The notes beneath the pieces were generated by a model. That model saw nothing but the letters and a program-made list of their open reading frames with translations. It was not told the DNA's origin and made no database searches. DNA of 64,000 nucleotides from Phoronis australis (lineage: Eukaryota > Phoronida > Phoronidae): contig NMRA01000123.1 in the NCBI GenBank assembly GCA_002633005.1, forward strand, positions 23,876-87,875, read 5' to 3'. The first letter of the stretch is position 1, and every line of letters starts with the position of its first letter. Shown here piece after piece: positions 25,001 through 37,000 of the stretch. A program made the position numbers and the translations under genes.

Positions 25001-28000
25001 AATGAAGTTCCCCGTCTCTTGTTTCTGCTTTCGCTTTAATTGAGCAAGCACAGGGTCGATTCACCGCTCACACCCACCTCTCGAAAAGCGTCTCTACATC
25101 TGCTGCGCGTCGCTTTACCCCGCACTCGAACACGTACTACACCCTAAATAGGGAAGAAAGGTGTGACGTCCCTGTGCTTGCGGTAGTCTAGATTTCGCCA
25201 TCTTGATTCTAAATTTGACACTTCTGTATGGGAACGTACATTTGTCTAAATGTTGTGACTGGATCATCAGGTAAACTGTTTTACAAAACACGTGACTAAA
25301 ATGCTAATCCATATGGTTCGCTGCTACTGGAGCATCGAATTGCTTTTACTGAATTTTGCCGGTTTAAAAAATGTGTGAATGAAAATGATGGCCTCTACCA
25401 TTTTGTTTTGCTCGAATTTATGGGTGACGTAAGATCCTTCCGTCCGTATTGGTTTGACACTCAAGAAATTTTCAATGTTGCATAGTGGCTCGCAGTGCTG
25501 GCTTAAAAAAGTAGAAAAGATGAGAGGGTCGGGTTCAAACGCTCGTCACTCCGACTCGGGCCAGAACATAGGTTAGCGACTCTACATTTCGAAAACAAGG
25601 TCAACCAAACAGTGTGTTTTATATACCTCCGTATATGATGTGCGTAGAATTCGAGGTGTTTGGTTTGCTGAGTGAGTATCAGTGAAAGCGGAAACCAAGT
25701 GCGGGGAACTGTGTTGGGCCTCAGATAGATATCTGAGGTTGGGCCGATTACGTCACTTCACTTTCGTGGCATGAGGGCAAGGGGAATTTTATTTAGCATA
25801 AAATTTAACGTGTCTAACATATCTGGGGTTCATTTATTATTATATTTTTGATAACAGCAAACCTCAAAAGGTTGATTTCTTCCGTCTTGGAACAACTGAG
25901 ATGCCAAGAACTGAACAAGGCAAAACAATATGTGCGTTTACCTCCTTATCGTTGTTTGTTAGCCTCTATACTTAAACGAGATGAGACGTCTGCTCTAGTT
26001 TACTGCTCAAGGATGGCTTTGCTATTTAGACTGAACGCAGTTTGATTGCTGCGGCAATTAACACGTTGCACTGAGTGCTATTCTTGGTGGTCTGCAGGCG
26101 TGGAGGCATCGTGATTCCGGTGGAAATACATTTAATTCTGGTGGACAAGAGATTCTTTTACCATAATCATTTAGAAGAGGTTCAAGGGTGCGTGGGTGGN
26201 NNNNNNNNNNNNNNNNNNNNNNNNNNNNNNNNNNNNNNNNNNNNNNNNNNNNNNNNNNNNNNNNNNNNNNNNNNNNNNNNNNNNNNNNNNNNNNNNNNNN
26301 NNNNNNNNNNNNNNNNNNAATTTTATTGCGTTTATAGAATTCTTTTGCTCACTGATGTTCAATTTTTGCATCGCTAAGTTTGTCGTCAATGTCACTGAAC
26401 TCCACGTTTATTTATAACTATAACTGAGCCTTTGTTTCATTAAAAATGAAAACTGGAGAAATGTCCAAATTTGGCCAATTACAGGACACAGGTGTCAGAA
26501 ATGGCTGATCGAATTCAAACGAAACTGTTTTGGTTAAAAAAATCCGCATTTGTTTTGGGGGACTGTAAGAAAATAGGACTTTATGATTTTCAGGAAAAAA
26601 AACTCACTCAGAAGTTGACTAATACGAAATGATAGTTTAATAACTGTAACAGTAGTTTTGAGATTTCATCGCGAAAATTAAAATTAAACGCCGAGAATTT
26701 AGGGAACGCAGCTGAGTCCCTATTGGGACTGTTTCATGCATCCGGACATTAGTTGCCAATAATTCTCCAGTTGGCAACCACCTCTCCACCGACATTCCTT
26801 ACTGCAAATAGTAAAGTACTGTATCATGCTAGTTGTGTAAACAAATGACTAATACACGATTTTTTCAACGCCCGGCCATCCCAATTTCGTTACAGATTTA
26901 CAAAACGTTCTGCTCGGCTTTGTTTATTTTTTTCACGAAACTAAAGCATTGGAAACATCCCTCTTATATACATGTAGAGGGATACAATCGGTGATGCCCA
27001 GAAGAGGATTGGTTGCGTGGGTAGATAATTCGCGTCGGCAACTGGCTAGAAGAGAATTCAGGGCGGCCAAGGAGAATGTTGGAGAGGACTCTAGGAAGAG
27101 TTAGATCCTTCATTTTAACTGCGACCAGTTCACCTCAAATTTCCAAAATAGGAAGTGGGAAAAGTAAATTAACTTTCCTTTTACGAATCACTTTTGTTGC
27201 ATCCTTGTCCGCATCAAGCAAAGAACGTGGGGCGTTAACTACTGTTCGACAGTTGGAAATCGCTTGTATAGAAACATAATAACTAGCAATTAATGGCGTT
27301 AATTATCGTTCATCTGCACTAAGACACTAATGTGGTTAACAACCCTAGTTTACAATAACATTTCCACGGAGGTCTCGTGATATAACAGCGGTCAGTGTTG
27401 GTCCACGTGACCACGTGACTGCTGCTGGTTACTAAATATTTGTAAACTAGGTGGACAAACGTAAATATCGCCATCAATTTATTGCATGACGGATGGCAAG
27501 GAACAAAAGTCCACGCTAAGAGCGTCGTGTGGAGTACTGAGCGGCGTGCATGTGACGTACGTGTGTAGCAAAACCTGTATGTCAAAGCGGAATGTCACCT
27601 CTTGGAAGCGTTTTTTTGATGTAACTTTGGCATTTGTAAACCTCATTAAATCAAGTTTATATTTGACGATTGTGACGTCGTACGCATATTCAATTAGCAT
27701 AATACGTCGACAGACTGGTTAGGAAATCCAATCATGTTTGAATTAAGTTTATTTTACGTAATATGAATTCGACGGAGGTAAATGCCCTTGGTAACAAGAC
27801 GCTTTACGCTGATTGTTACATACATGTACATGTAGGCCTACACTCTAATAAGGCCTACACTCTAATACACGTTCCATCTGATGATCCCTCGATTCAAGTT
27901 GAAATTACGAAATTTTATTACCGTATACACGTATATGTGTGAGTCATAGAGTCCATACTTTTATAGTCACGTTCAGGCAGTCATAAGATGTAACCAAGCT

Positions 28001-31000
28001 TGTGTTTTCCAAAATCTGAAAGTTACTCTTGCCGATACACGTGATGCTCGCAGCAGGAAACTGAATTTACGTTCAACACTTGTACTGCTATCCAGATTAA
28101 TTACTGAGAAGACGAATTCGGCACAACGGATATCAAAACCACACCCCATAGTTGTAATCACTGCCTCTGTTTTGTGCTATTTTAAGTAGAAAATGGCCCC
28201 AAAATAACTCCTGTTACAAATTACCGACCGAGTATTATCATCGTCCTCCCAGGATATGTATTTACTCGAATGTCACGCAATTATTTCAAATTGTTACAAC
28301 GTGTTGTCTGTTTCCTCGCCCCAATAAGGGATTGGGTTTCGTGATCAATCGGTCTCGGCTCGTATTAGTTTGCTGGTTTATCCCAGTCCGCGTTTTGCTC
28401 GCTAGAATAGCATCTTTAAAACGCTAAGCATGTGCGAAAAAAATTAATTTATTTAGATGGATCTTGGCTAAAGCTTCTAGCAAGTAATCGGGTGCCTGTA
28501 ACGAAATTTTATACACGCGAACAATTTGGAAGCAAATTGGCTACTAGGAAAGATTGAAAGCCGACATAATTTTCGCCCTTCTGTTTTCAATTTCTTAAAA
28601 TCTAATAAATTAAGGCCACCAGGCGGCGTTAACCCTGACATAGAGCACAACAAGGACAGAAATTCCATTTCAAGCAAAAAAAAAGCTGGTTTTAAAGTAA
28701 TGGTGAGTAAGTCCTGTGTGCCGCGCTCCGTCGGTTGACGCTACATTGAATAATGCTGCTGACGTCATCAAAATACGAACTGTCACGCAGAAGAATGCAA
28801 GGCGCGTTTAGAGCAGCGTTGAGCTTGCAAACATGTCTTGTTTGTGCACGCATTGCATTGTTTTTTGTCAGAAGAGTAGATATTGCAACGAGAGTTCTCA
28901 ATTTTTGTTCTCAGGCACTTTGTTAGCGAACTGAATGCCATGTGCTGAAAAGAAAAAAATCACGCGTTGGCTGGTTCGGATCAGACTGTTACGGGTTGAT
29001 TTAGGAGCGGCAGTTGCAAGACGAATACTTTAGCCTGTGTTTTTAAAAAGTCTAGACAGCTTTTGAACTCCAATATAGCTTGATGATGCTGGGGTTGCGT
29101 GTTTCGCACCATAGAATCCTGAAAGGAGTGGCTTGTTGGAACTTGAGCAGATTTGTTTCCTAAGAGGTTCCCCAAAAGTAACCAAAGAATAGAAATTTTT
29201 GTCATATGTCAAATTTCATTATCTCTCTTTCTCTCTGGTCGCCATTTAACTACGACCCGGTCGTATTTTTCTGGCAATTTCGATCGTGTTGGCAAAAAGT
29301 GTTAAGTGCGTGTAATTATAGTTATTGACAAATGAACTCTGACGTAGCAAAGTGGATCAAAACACTGCACGCTCAAATCAGGAAGTCGTTAATGGATCTC
29401 AGATTATTTTCGTATCACGTAGAATAGAAGCATTCGTTGTTACGCGTATCTTGCTTCAGTGTGTTTGTATCCATTGCATTATCTACCCGCGCAGTTAGAA
29501 TGGAGTAGTGAAATGAGCTGGTTCTCCAGTGCTGTAGTGGGGCGTAGGCGCACGTAGGCGCACGTAGGCGCAGCCAACCACCGTTTGGCATTTGAACGTA
29601 GCGCCTACGCACCGTAAGTTACATTCAGTGCTCAAGGTGATACGGTTGGCTTTTGGCGCCTACTTACCTATAATTTTACCACTACAGCACTGTCGTTCTC
29701 CAAAGAACACTCTGGCGTTCCATATCTGCTTCATCTCCTGCGGGGATGAGAATAACCTCGTATAGAATTTGTGAAAAGGTTAGATTTCACAATTTTGTTA
29801 CTCAAGATGCTATACCGAAGCAGAAGAAAAAAAAACAGGCACAATATTTTCACAAACTGGTTTTCCAAAAGTTTTGAATTCTAATGTTTTTTTTTGTAAA
29901 AAATTAGCATGTTTGAAAAAGTGGGAAAGTTCCTTTAATGATACGTGATTTCATTGGTCATGGTATGGACCATTTTTGACTGCGGCAGGAGTGTCCAATC
30001 GGTAATCTGACACACAAGTCATTTAATCTGAACATATAGACCACTTCGCGTAAATGATCTCTAAAGTAAGCGGCGTAGGAATTGACCAAATTAAAGTGAG
30101 AGCAATCTGTTCAAACTCACTCGTCTTCAAATTTTAACGAAGACAGAGGCCACCGCAATCCATGAAAGATATCGCCACTGCTCTCCGCTATGTTTACGGA
30201 ATCTACTTCCACGTGACCTGATAGCAAAATTTTAGAAAGACATGAATATTTTTGCTATAAATAATTTAAATTAGCATTTCGCCATGTTTACTCAGAGAAA
30301 ACGAAAATGAAACTAAGTCTTTCACTCTAATAAAATCGGTCTCATTATATTTGTTATCGGGACAGGATTCTATTTCCGTCACTAAAAAGAACATCAAAAC
30401 CATTAACAACCCAAGAAAACGCTTCACAGTTTACTGACGTTGGCTAACCTGGCCTAAAATTGCAAATTCGAAATTACGAACATACGCATAGCTGTGACTT
30501 TAGTTACCAGTCGACTAGAGCGTGGTAAAGCGCTTCGCTTAAACACTTCAATAAACGCAAGGAACATAATCTTCAACCATATTGCAAATAGTGGTTACCG
30601 TATTCTTTGTTAGCTACTAAGCAGTATGTTTTTAGTTAAATTTGATTAGGTGCAATATATTGCCCGCATGTTTCACCTCGTTAGACGTCAGTTTGTACCC
30701 ATTATATCAAAATCTATTAAAGTGAGATTCGCGTACACTTTTGGCGGAGTTCCTAGAACCTGCAACTTGGAACAACAATAAAACTAATTTGAAACATCAA
30801 AACAAAGCATGTGAGCGCCATCTCGGAAGTAACACACAATCGTGGAAAACTCATCTTGTCTCATAAATCAGTGAACTCAGGATGTGTACACTGAAAATTT
30901 GTAGCCGTTCAGTTCATTGTTAGGGTGTCCCACATTGTTTAGAACTAGTTTAACACCCGTTATCCGGTGGAGGAAACTGGTTCTCAAAATTCCGATACCC

Positions 31001-34000
31001 TTGTAAGTGACTAGTAGTCGAAATATGATTTAAAACACTCCTTTCAGTTCATGGTAACTTATTTCTTCAAAGGACCTCCGACAATACCACGATAAAAACG
31101 GGGTAATCACGTTCCCGGTTTTCAAAAAACGCATGATCTTGGAACTTAGGCTAGACTTGGGGCCAAAGAACATAAAAAGATCTTCAAATAACATTATGAA
31201 CCTAACCGCGGTGACCGACGGCAATACCGGCATACTTCCAACAGCTATTTTGCTTACAAAGAAATGTAATTGGGCAAAGAGTTTAGCTGGCGGGTATCGT
31301 TCATCATTTTAAATTTCAAAACGCCTGTCAATAAATACGACAATGCGAAATTAGCTGATTTAATTTTGTCATTGGTCAGACGCACCCACATGACCTTAAT
31401 AGTGAGTTAAAGCAACAAGAAGTGAAAAGGCGTTTAAGAAGACACTCTGGGCTCCATTCTAGGAAAGGTTTTCAAAAGCGAAAATTAAAAACCCCTTTCG
31501 CAATTCCTTCGATTTATTGGTAAGTTTTATTCCTAATTCCATTTCTCCGAACCAAATGGTTTTAGAGTGGCTTCGTTGTTAATCGAGAGAGACTAGTTTG
31601 CAGTTTCGGAAGGGCGAGGCTCCGACATCTGGACCTGTATCAGGTTAACTATTGTGAACAGGAAGTGCCATAGAGGATTCTTTTGGGGGGCCGATTTCAT
31701 CCACACGTTCACGGAGAGTAGTAGAGTCAGACTGGAGACCATAATATTTGAACAGTGAAGTTATAAAAATAAAAACAGATCAGTGGAATATTTTATAAGG
31801 TTCGGTATGTTTTTTGTGTTAACATAGAAACATTCTTTGGAATAAATACGCAAGAGGAGTTTTGCGTACGCCGGCACCACACACCAACGCAAGTTCTAAT
31901 GCGTCCGACCACAAGATGTTATTGGTCTGAGGTTTCACAAAGTACACATGACCAATCCAGAGAATGCGTTCCATTCCCATACCGTAAATCCAACAATGAA
32001 AGCCGACGTTTACTGTCTCGTTTATCAGTTGTAACATAAATAAACAAAGCGCCCCCGGTGGCCGTTCGTCTTCCTTCGTTCCAACTTACTGTCCCTACTC
32101 CCAACTTACAGGGTGACAATTTCCGAGCTGACGACGTAGTGGAAAAAAAATCTACGTACGCGTTCATTTGTTTGCGGGCCACGTTCAGACATAGACATTC
32201 TTGCACACAATCAGAGTATAACTTTGGTTCAGGGGATGAGTGAGGGTTAGGCTAGACTTAGGGATTTTTTGCCGTACATGCTCGCCTTGAAAATAATGTG
32301 CCTGAGCGTGAAACCTCGCACCACCAAGGTGACACTGAGTCCATATCTTATTAAAAAATTAAGGCGTTTAGAAACATTTACAAAATACAAGAAGCAGCTT
32401 TTAAATTAAGTTGTGATTGAAGAATGACATATCCGTTATAAAATTGTAGATGTTGTTGTGTTTTTCAATTTGAACTCAACTAATCTGTTGAAACTAACTA
32501 AGGACTAGATGTAGTGTCACACTCGACATGTATTGTCGAGTGCGGCAACATATGTGACAGCAAAGGGCGACTCGGCCACACTCGCTGAGCGCTGCTTTCA
32601 ATTAACTCCTCAAACCCGATTACCATGTTCAAGATGGTCACTTTCTACGTCTTGCAACAAACTTGTTGTTGACTTCAACGTTCTTGAATATTTTAACACC
32701 CAAAAATAACTTTGTACGCAGATGTTGGTGAAATAAGGTGGCAAGGGTCAGTATATGGTCAAATACGCCGGGCATTTTACTTTTAATCCAACCAGAATCG
32801 TAATAATGTCATTCATTATTACTGGCCAACTACAGCGCCATTATAATTCATAATGTCACACAAAATCTAAATGGAATAGGTGCTATTCTTTTTAGAATGC
32901 ATGTTCAATGATGATCTTCGTATGCTAGAGCAAACTTGAAGTTTAAGAGGTCGAAATGGACGCCACGAGTATGAATTCTCTCAGCTATTCAAAACATCAC
33001 TAAACATCCGCGACGCACGTCTTCATATTCTAAAAGTTTGATGGATATCCGTGGCTGATTTTCCATTTATTCATCGGACGGTACATGTCCCGTCTAAATA
33101 AACCAACATCGGAGAAAAATTTTACCGAAACCAAAAAGACCCGCGACCACTCTTCATGAGAATCCGGATAACGACCAGACACTCCCAAACGGATGTAGCC
33201 TTCTACGGAAACTCACTTGCGCCTACTCCGCATGCCTTCAGAACAAAATATGAAGGTTTGAATAAATACGTCACTCGATATCTGATATGGGCGCATGGGC
33301 CAAGAATTGTTCACATACGGCAATGACGTCAACAAGCGTAACTAATTTTTCATATGTACGGTAACGACGCCAACATGCGTTTAGCATGAAGTCATTTTGA
33401 CGTCATTATGACGTTTTGGACCCAGTGTGAAGGCATTTCTATTCATATTTCGGAGTAAATTGCGTCATCTACTGCCATGACACGTCATCACTAAACAACC
33501 GAATTGCAACCTTGATGACGTGACAGCGAGCAGACTGGTATGCAAGGCCGTACTTAGGGCACGGACTGGGGCCCAGCATCTTCAAGGGTCCCGCGCCATC
33601 AGCAAAACCCCCAAATACTAATTCCTTTAGGTACACAACTGTCATATAATTCGGTTGCTCCCAGTGGTAGACTGCTCGATGGAAATTTGTCCACGTCTGT
33701 TTCACGTAAACCAGCTAAAACATGATTGGAAAGTAACAATACACGATGTCGTCATGTACACGTGACTGAGAAAAATAACCCGCTAACGTAAATAGGGTCG
33801 GGCGGAAGTAATTATCAACTGCGATTACATATACAGACGTGTTTTTTTTGCGCACCATACTCGTATTAAGCGTTCATTGCCATGCACAGAACAACTTACG
33901 CCTTACCTGTGTGTGGACGCTCCATTCAAAAGTGGGGTAAGTTGCACTAGCGCAGGCTGTGTGTGAACGGAACTATATAGTGCACTTTGATGACGTAAAC

Positions 34001-37000
34001 GAGGTTGTAAGGTCGTTTGCAAAACATTTTACTTTGTGACAAGAAACTCACGATTGTAGCCATTTTCACGAGAGTGCAAAACGTACTTTCCTCGGTCTGG
34101 AAAATGAAGAAAAAACGCCATTATCTTGGTGTAAACAACTGACGTGAAAAAGCTAATTGTCTATCGTATTTTCTTATAGTTGTTATGCAAATGTCCCCAT
34201 TACTCTCGTATTTGTCTTTTCACAATCCACTCTTAACGTCGACAAAAGCGTACGCTGACATCAAGCCTCGACTCCCTGCCCCATACCTAAAGAGAACGTA
34301 GTAACAGTGAATGGTCCCTTAAAATAATGCTCTCGTTTTGTTTTGTTTTGTACGATAGGTCGCAATTTCCACAGTCCCTAGGCCAAGGCCGCTTTTTACG
34401 TTTGTTATGGGCAATGCTTTTTACAAAAATACATCTGTGTACATTTTGCCAAAGGATAAACAGATGTCGCCACATCAGACATGAGTCAGAGCGGAAAATA
34501 GAACTGCACTAATCTCAGGACAGTCGTAGGTACATGCGTCCGCCATATTCCACAGTATGAAATTCAATGCCAAAGTAGGGGGCCCTTTTTAATGCTTGCT
34601 CACAATTTTAAGAACGAAGAACTTTGTTTGCGTGTTTATAGTTGGAGGATAAGCGGCCTGGTGAATATGATATGGCTTGGCTCGAGAGCTATTTGTTGCA
34701 CGCCTTTGTAGCCAAGAAGACAAGAGAGATCACGCATCCAACTACGCTCTGTACCCTGGGTCCAACAGTTACTTAATACGATCATAGAACCTGCTACTAT
34801 GCATTTATGATACCAGGGCATCCACAGAAAAAAATACAGCAGTCCCATCACGCGCTGAAACTCAAGTGAAGAAAAACGGCAAGAGTGAGCATTGGTGGAC
34901 GAACTTCCCTATACGTTTAAAGACAGTTTCTACCTTGACAAAAACCAACAAATCCATTTTACTTTCTTGCAGGTTATTTGCTTGGCCGATGCCAAACTTA
35001 TACAATGGATCCAGGAAATGAGTATCTCGTTATGTCAACTGAAGAGTACGAGGACAAACTGGTTCTGCAAAAAACCCTGACTTCTGACGACGCGGATGCG
35101 GAGCGTGTTCAAAAAGCTTGTAATTTGAACAGGCAGCCCCCCACAGGTATACAGTTGTAGGTTATTGACGATGTCCCGTGTGAGGATTCTTGAAGAAGGT
35201 GTCATTGTAGTAGGAGAGTCTGTCGTACACTGTGCTCTACAAGCGTGTCTCTGTTTGAATATTCAGTGAATTACGCGAATGCTCTATTCAAATGCACATA
35301 GGCCGAATCTATGAATAGGCAGAGCCCTTTCACATCGTTTTGAAACAATTAAAACAACATTAGTACAGAGTGGTTACAGGAATAATGCGTTCACAGAAAT
35401 GTTATGACTAGCACTGTAAAAGATGCAACTTCATAGAATATGCTAATATTGAATTTTTGTGAGAGAAAAATCCGCGAAGGTTAACAATACCAAAATTAAC
35501 TTTTCGCCCGGAGGTAGAAAAACTTGTATCGGAATGATGGGCCTACGCTTTCGAAAGGTTTGGGCCACCACATACGGAGATATACGAACTGAGCAGCCTG
35601 CCTGAACAGTAACAGATCTGACAGCGAGGACATTCTGTTTCATATTTTCCTGCGCATTGACGTGAGTTACCTGCTCAGCTATCCTTCGTTTGAGGACGGT
35701 AGCTCAACCCATAATAGCTCTCCGTCTGCGGTTGGCTTTGGCTGTTGAATGTTTTTGAGTTGCGATGGTATACGTATTGTATTGCCGTAATTCACCGATT
35801 GTTCAACAAACAATAAATCTTTAGTAACATCAAAAAGACGAATATCAAAATAATTTTGCTAATTAGTCATTAGCGCGGCAGCAGTGTACAGTTGTGGCGT
35901 GCTACATTCCAGGTGAATACCGCGGAGAGGGACGGTGGTGTGTTATTGCGGGCTGCGACTTTTCATTGGCATTGGACATTTTGAGTTTGAAAATTGTTAA
36001 GTTTGACTTGATGTTTGTACTTACCCTTGATATCTCAGTTCACGAACGATGCTTGGTTTTGTAGGTTTGGCGGAAGTACACGAAAACTGCCCGCGTGCAG
36101 CTTCGGAAAATGACTGCATTGCAGGACCTATCGGTAAGAGTGAAAAGTACAACTTACAATGTCCCTTGGTATACTGTATAGCTAAAAAGAGATCCTAGTT
36201 TATTCAAAAGTTTGAGAAAATGTTACGTTTATGTACAATTCTTGATTGTTCAGGACGTAGTAGGCGGGTTTAGGGTCACCGTATAATTAACATGCCGATT
36301 TTAAGGCTTGCAGGTGTTTTCGAAAGCTGTGATTGTCTCCACACTTGCGCCATCTAAAATCTCCGATTGTGATTACACTTTTGAATTGTATTTGATCTAC
36401 TTCGGCACGAAAATGTAGCCAAAACGTAAACGTGAATAACTGCATAATAGTAGTAGCCTATATATGAACACTAAGCACTATGTTGGCCTATTAACAGATA
36501 TGAACGACTTTCCCAACCAGCTCCCTATAGTAAAACAATACATACACAAAACGTACCGAGAGTGGCGTACATGAAGTAATATCCCACGAGACATTATTAC
36601 GCGTAACGACCGAGACCGAAGGTCGAGGCCGATACGAGGAATAATGTCGAGTGGGATATTACCTTATGTACGCCAATCGAGGTACGTTTTGTATTTATCC
36701 CATACGCTTCGAGTTTCTTTCGTTTTTTCCGCAGACTTTTTAAATACTTCACTCAGACTGTTCACGTGGCGGATTACATCCTATATGTATGTACTTGGCC
36801 GTTAGGCTGCAAGTTTTCTCTAGTAAAAGAAATAGTTTTAAATGTGACGATTTATTACTTGAAAATAGATAACAAAGATGAAAACAAGGGTAACTTTTCA
36901 CTGAACTTGTAACATCTCCTGAAAATAGTTAAATAACAACAATATTTGATACTGTAGTTAGGCCTACCGAGGAATCGGCGCCTGAGTTGCAGACGATAAA

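Larger units (their letters stand above)
22051..34972. other. 12.9-kb first intron of the NTR/VWC gene
   Basis: No credible exon was found. Contents include DNA-element ends at 23442-23999, a GC-rich repeat copy at 24835-24925, repeat family A at 25155-25435, the sequencing gap at 26200-26318 and a hAT-like MITE at 29527-29692. The gap could hide a small exon, although phase continuity does not require one. Confidence 0.6.

Noticed and set aside
26075-26417. ORFs spanning the N gap
   Set aside because: Mostly unknown bases; no evidence of coding outside the gap.
34892-35080. Alternative plus-strand frame over NTR/VWC exon 2
   Set aside because: The chosen frame (phase 1 after the acceptor at 34972) gives the Cys/GNEYLVM pattern and joins exons 1 and 3; the other frame does neither.
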